Source: Lentimicrobiaceae bacterium (GTDB lineage: Bacteria > Bacteroidota > Bacteroidia > Bacteroidales > P3). Taken from it: DNA of 64,000 nucleotides. A program made the translations under genes and the position numbers. The stretch lies in assembly GCA_022510485.1 (NCBI GenBank), contig JAFLTI010000005.1, forward strand, positions 1-64,000, in the 5' to 3' direction. Within the stretch, counting starts at the first letter, position 1. Each line of letters begins with the position of its first letter. The notes beneath the pieces were generated by a model. That model was not told where the DNA came from. It was given only the letters and a program-made list of their open reading frames with translations, and did no database searches. Positions 62,069-64,000 of the stretch are shown one piece after another.

Positions 62069-63073
62069 CTACAGGTATCTTGCATTCTTGTATTCCGTGT
62101 TTACCCTCTCGCCCTCTAAGCCGAAGCAGTATCTTACGGTAATCTCAAAAGCTCCGCCTATCGTAGAGGCTTTTATAAAGCGGGAAGCCGTAATGTCGTA
62201 GGAGGCTCCGATCTGCAATTTGGCGATATTGACACCCGCCAAAATGGAAACGGCATCCTCGAACCGATAGGAAAGCCCAGCCCAAAAGCGTTTGTTGAAC
62301 GTTCCCATTACAGCCAAACTCCAACTAACACAGGAAAAATCGGTTTCAAGGTATGCCGAAGGTGTAAACTCCACTTTTGGCAAAGACTTGAAAGAGAAAG
62401 AATAACCTCCGTTTACAGCGATATACCGCGAAGGACGGTAGGCTATCTTTGAACTCCGGTGAGCAACGAGGTTGTTGACCGCTATGCCCACAAAGTAGTT
62501 GGCGTTTCCTAAAAGGTAGAACCCTACTCCTACATCGCCGTACATACCGTTTTCTTTCTGTTTGCCGGTAAGGATACGGTCGGCAGTGTTTTCAGGTTCA
62601 AACTTGCTGTAGTCAAGCCCTCTCGACTCCAACTGGGCACGCACGCCCATACCGATGGTGCCGAAAGAGGTCTGCAAGTGATAGGCGTAACCGAGTTTTA
62701 CCACGATATCACGGAAATAAGCCGTGTTGAACGAGGCAAACTCCAAACCTATCCCGCCTTTGAGCACTTTCAAAGGCATATCGGCTAACAGCAGTGTGGA
62801 GTTAGGCGCTATTTTCTTTCCGTTGCCGCCTCCCCTGCCCATGCCGAGCCACTGTTGACGGTGCAGTAACGAAAGGCTGATGCCGTTCGACAATCCTGCA
62901 TAACCCGCATTGTAGGAGTAGGTGGTGTGCATGAATTGCGTCAATTGGTTGCCTTCCTGCTGGGCAAAAAGGAAACCGTTTGCACCACCGCACAACAAAA
63001 ACAAGCAAATCAGGCGTACCCGGCTCCTGCTCCGTGCTGCCCACGCTTTCTTATTCACTTGTCTTTCTGGCAT
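62069..63073 (-). CDS. porP: Type IX secretion outer-membrane protein PorP/SprF
   Basis: A 334-residue outer-membrane beta-barrel protein (signal-like region VRLICLFLLCGGANGFLFAQ). The PorP/SprF pattern is seen in QFMHTTYSYNAGYAGLSNG, LLHRQQWLGM and the C-terminal ITVRYCFGLEG. In Flavobacterium SprF is tied to SprB export; here a SprB-like protein is in the same window. First gene of the operon. Confidence 0.93.
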   Translation of the reverse strand: MPERQVNKKAWAARSRSRVRLICLFLLCGGANGFLFAQQEGNQLTQFMHTTYSYNAGYAGLSNGISLSLLHRQQWLGMGRGGGNGKKIAPNSTLLLADMPLKVLKGGIGLEFASFNTAYFRDIVVKLGYAYHLQTSFGTIGMGVRAQLESRGLDYSKFEPENTADRILTGKQKENGMYGDVGVGFYLLGNANYFVGIAVNNLVAHRSSKIAYRPSRYIAVNGGYSFSFKSLPKVEFTPSAYLETDFSCVSWSLAVMGTFNKRFWAGLSYRFEDAVSILAGVNIAKLQIGASYDITASRFIKASTIGGAFEITVRYCFGLEGERVNTEYKNARYL

Positions 63074-63096
63074 ATAAGCAAGCTATCCTCTTATGC

Positions 63097-63120
63097 AAAA
63101 TGTACGCAAACGTACATTTT
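63097..63120. promoter_or_regulatory. Palindrome at the start of the por transcript
   Basis: AAAATGTACG and CGTACATTTT (arms 63097-63106 and 63111-63120, spacer CAAA) lie just downstream of the porP -7 box, at about +2 to +25 of the transcript. It can act as an operator for a dimer or as a 5' RNA hairpin. Confidence 0.75.
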
Positions 63121-63126
63121 AACTCG

Positions 63127-63157
63127 CAAAGATAACTAAAAATTAGCGTAAATCAAA
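63127..63157 (-). promoter_or_regulatory. porPKLMN promoter
   Basis: Minus strand TTTG (63157-63154), 19 bp, TATCTTTG (63134-63127): perfect match. The -33 half lies inside the 3' end of the preceding gene (stop at 63136). Confidence 0.82.
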
Positions 63158-63867
63158 TTTACAAAGTTCCGCATCTGCTCCACATTGTCCAAATCGGGAT
63201 TCTGTTCGGCTATATAGCGGTTTATATAATCGGCTGCCGCAGGAAAGTGCTTGAGCAGTGTTTTCTTGGTAAGCGGGCTTACTTTGCCGTCTTTCAGAAG
63301 AAATAATCTATCGTCGACGCTCAGCTCGGAATTGGCGGCAAAATCGTAGTTTACATTGGTAAATGTAGTTTGACCGCTGTACGAACCCGAACTTGTTCCG
63401 TTGTTGCTGAAGCCCGACACGCTGCGGATAGACGAAGTGGAACCGCCCGTACCGTAAGCCCCCGTTTTCTTTTCTTCTATATTGACCTTGCGCGAAAGCA
63501 CCAACTTGATTTTGTTGTTGAGTACAATTTCGCCCAAACCCGAAAGAACGGGCACAAACTGACGGTCGCCGATTTCAATCATGATTACATTGGAAAGATC
63601 GTCAAGCCGGCGCAGGGTATCTTCGGGGGTCGTGGGTTTATCGTTGATGAAAAGAACCTGAGGTTCGTAATAGTTGTAGTTGAGTTTACCGTTGTAAATA
63701 CTGCCGTCCGTAAAGTAAACGGTGCCTTTGGTACAGTAAGGAAAAGCAAACATGATACTGTCTTGCTGTGCCTTGCTTAAATCGCCCATCGTGATTTTTT
63801 TCTGGGCTTGTGCGCAGAACGACACCAAAACGGCGAGCAACAGCAGAATCGAGATTTTTGTTTTCAT
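63136..63867 (-). CDS. Exported protein of unknown function upstream of porP
   Basis: A 243-residue protein with a signal peptide (MKTKISILLLLAVLVSFCAQAQ). An N-terminal region has CTKGTVYFTDGSIYNGKLNYNYY and a DRQFVPVLSGLGEIVLN stretch; a Gly/Ser-rich linker follows at about 138-170 (TGGSTSSIRSVSGFSNNG type). The last 60 residues (SPLTKKTLLKHFPAAADYINRY) look helical. No family named. It is 28 bp after a partial gene on the same strand and carries the por promoter in its tail. Confidence 0.78.
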   Translation of the reverse strand: MKTKISILLLLAVLVSFCAQAQKKITMGDLSKAQQDSIMFAFPYCTKGTVYFTDGSIYNGKLNYNYYEPQVLFINDKPTTPEDTLRRLDDLSNVIMIEIGDRQFVPVLSGLGEIVLNNKIKLVLSRKVNIEEKKTGAYGTGGSTSSIRSVSGFSNNGTSSGSYSGQTTFTNVNYDFAANSELSVDDRLFLLKDGKVSPLTKKTLLKHFPAAADYINRYIAEQNPDLDNVEQMRNFVNLIYANF

Positions 63868-63895
63868 GGCTATGTTGTTTTAAAAACTGTCGGTT

Positions 63896-64000
63896 TTAAT
63901 TGGAAACTTGAAAAGTTCCTCCACTCAGGTAGGTAATGCGATACTTACGCAAGGTATATCGGGAAACATTCTTGCTCTTTCCAAATCCATGATATGTACT
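63896..64000 (-). CDS. C-terminal end of an unknown gene (partial)
   Basis: The last 34 codons of a frame entering from the right edge; it ends ITYLSGGTFQVSN at 63896. Basic and strand-like (KSKNVSRYTLRKYR). Nothing more can be said without the rest. Confidence 0.5.
   Translation of the reverse strand, partial: STYHGFGKSKNVSRYTLRKYRITYLSGGTFQVSN

Overview
The window looks like a chromosomal segment of a Bacteroidales-type member of the phylum Bacteroidota. The evidence is a complete porPKLMN block of the type IX secretion system (T9SS), a separate porT, secreted proteins with C-terminal sorting domains, a Rho factor with a large N-terminal disordered insertion, and many promoters of the Bacteroidota form TTTG-N19-TAnnTTTG. 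The genus cannot be fixed by eye. No insertion sequence, rRNA operon or CRISPR array was seen.

Layout. 1-2837: a branched inverted-repeat structure, then a minus-strand operon for a PAS protein and two nucleotide-sugar dehydrogenases. 2917-7312: dapD and a thioredoxin, facing a T9SS-exported subtilase with internally duplicated repeats. 7388-12699: tRNA-Asp and six ATP synthase genes (atpBEFHAG; beta and epsilon subunits are absent). 12889-21575: a giant SprB-repeat surface protein and a probably truncated FN3/TANFOR-like partner. 21544-29088: acyltransferase, rho-ispE, then birA, pcm, a sugar transferase and an atypical Gfo/Idh/MocA protein. 29247-34059: a small ferredoxin, an operon yrdC-like/porT/FAD protein/hypothetical, and rfbA. 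34117-37633: a visibly AT-richer defence patch with a broken MNT-HEPN pair and McrBC. 37690-38010: a gene-poor stretch full of repeats. 38070-46715: an SUMF1-type lipoprotein and a tightly coupled housekeeping run (ileS, DksA-like, lspA, ABC-F, polyprenyl synthase). 46827-50792: an accessory locus with an Xre-like regulator, three related small secreted genes in decay, a DUF1566-like fragment, a transglutaminase-like secreted protein and an unknown gene. 51037-55376: MFS transporter, DUF368 protein, queA-ruvC, a small membrane protein and tRNA-Ser. 55549-64000: an outer-membrane barrel protein facing porPKLMN, and upstream of that an unknown secreted protein and the end of another gene.

How the parts relate. 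T9SS exports proteins with a C-terminal sorting domain; the subtilase and the SprB-like giant are likely cargo. PorPKLMN and PorT build the machine. In Porphyromonas the cargo is anchored through a sugar made by a Wbp-type route, so the two dehydrogenases at the left end may contribute to anchoring, which is inference. The main candidates for unexplained biology are the decaying lipoprotein/transglutaminase locus with its operator-like repeats, the 32-bp phased repeats plus perfect hairpin at 37893-38009, the palindrome at the start of the por transcript, and the cloverleaf-like structure at 13-128. Several of these are structural observations only.
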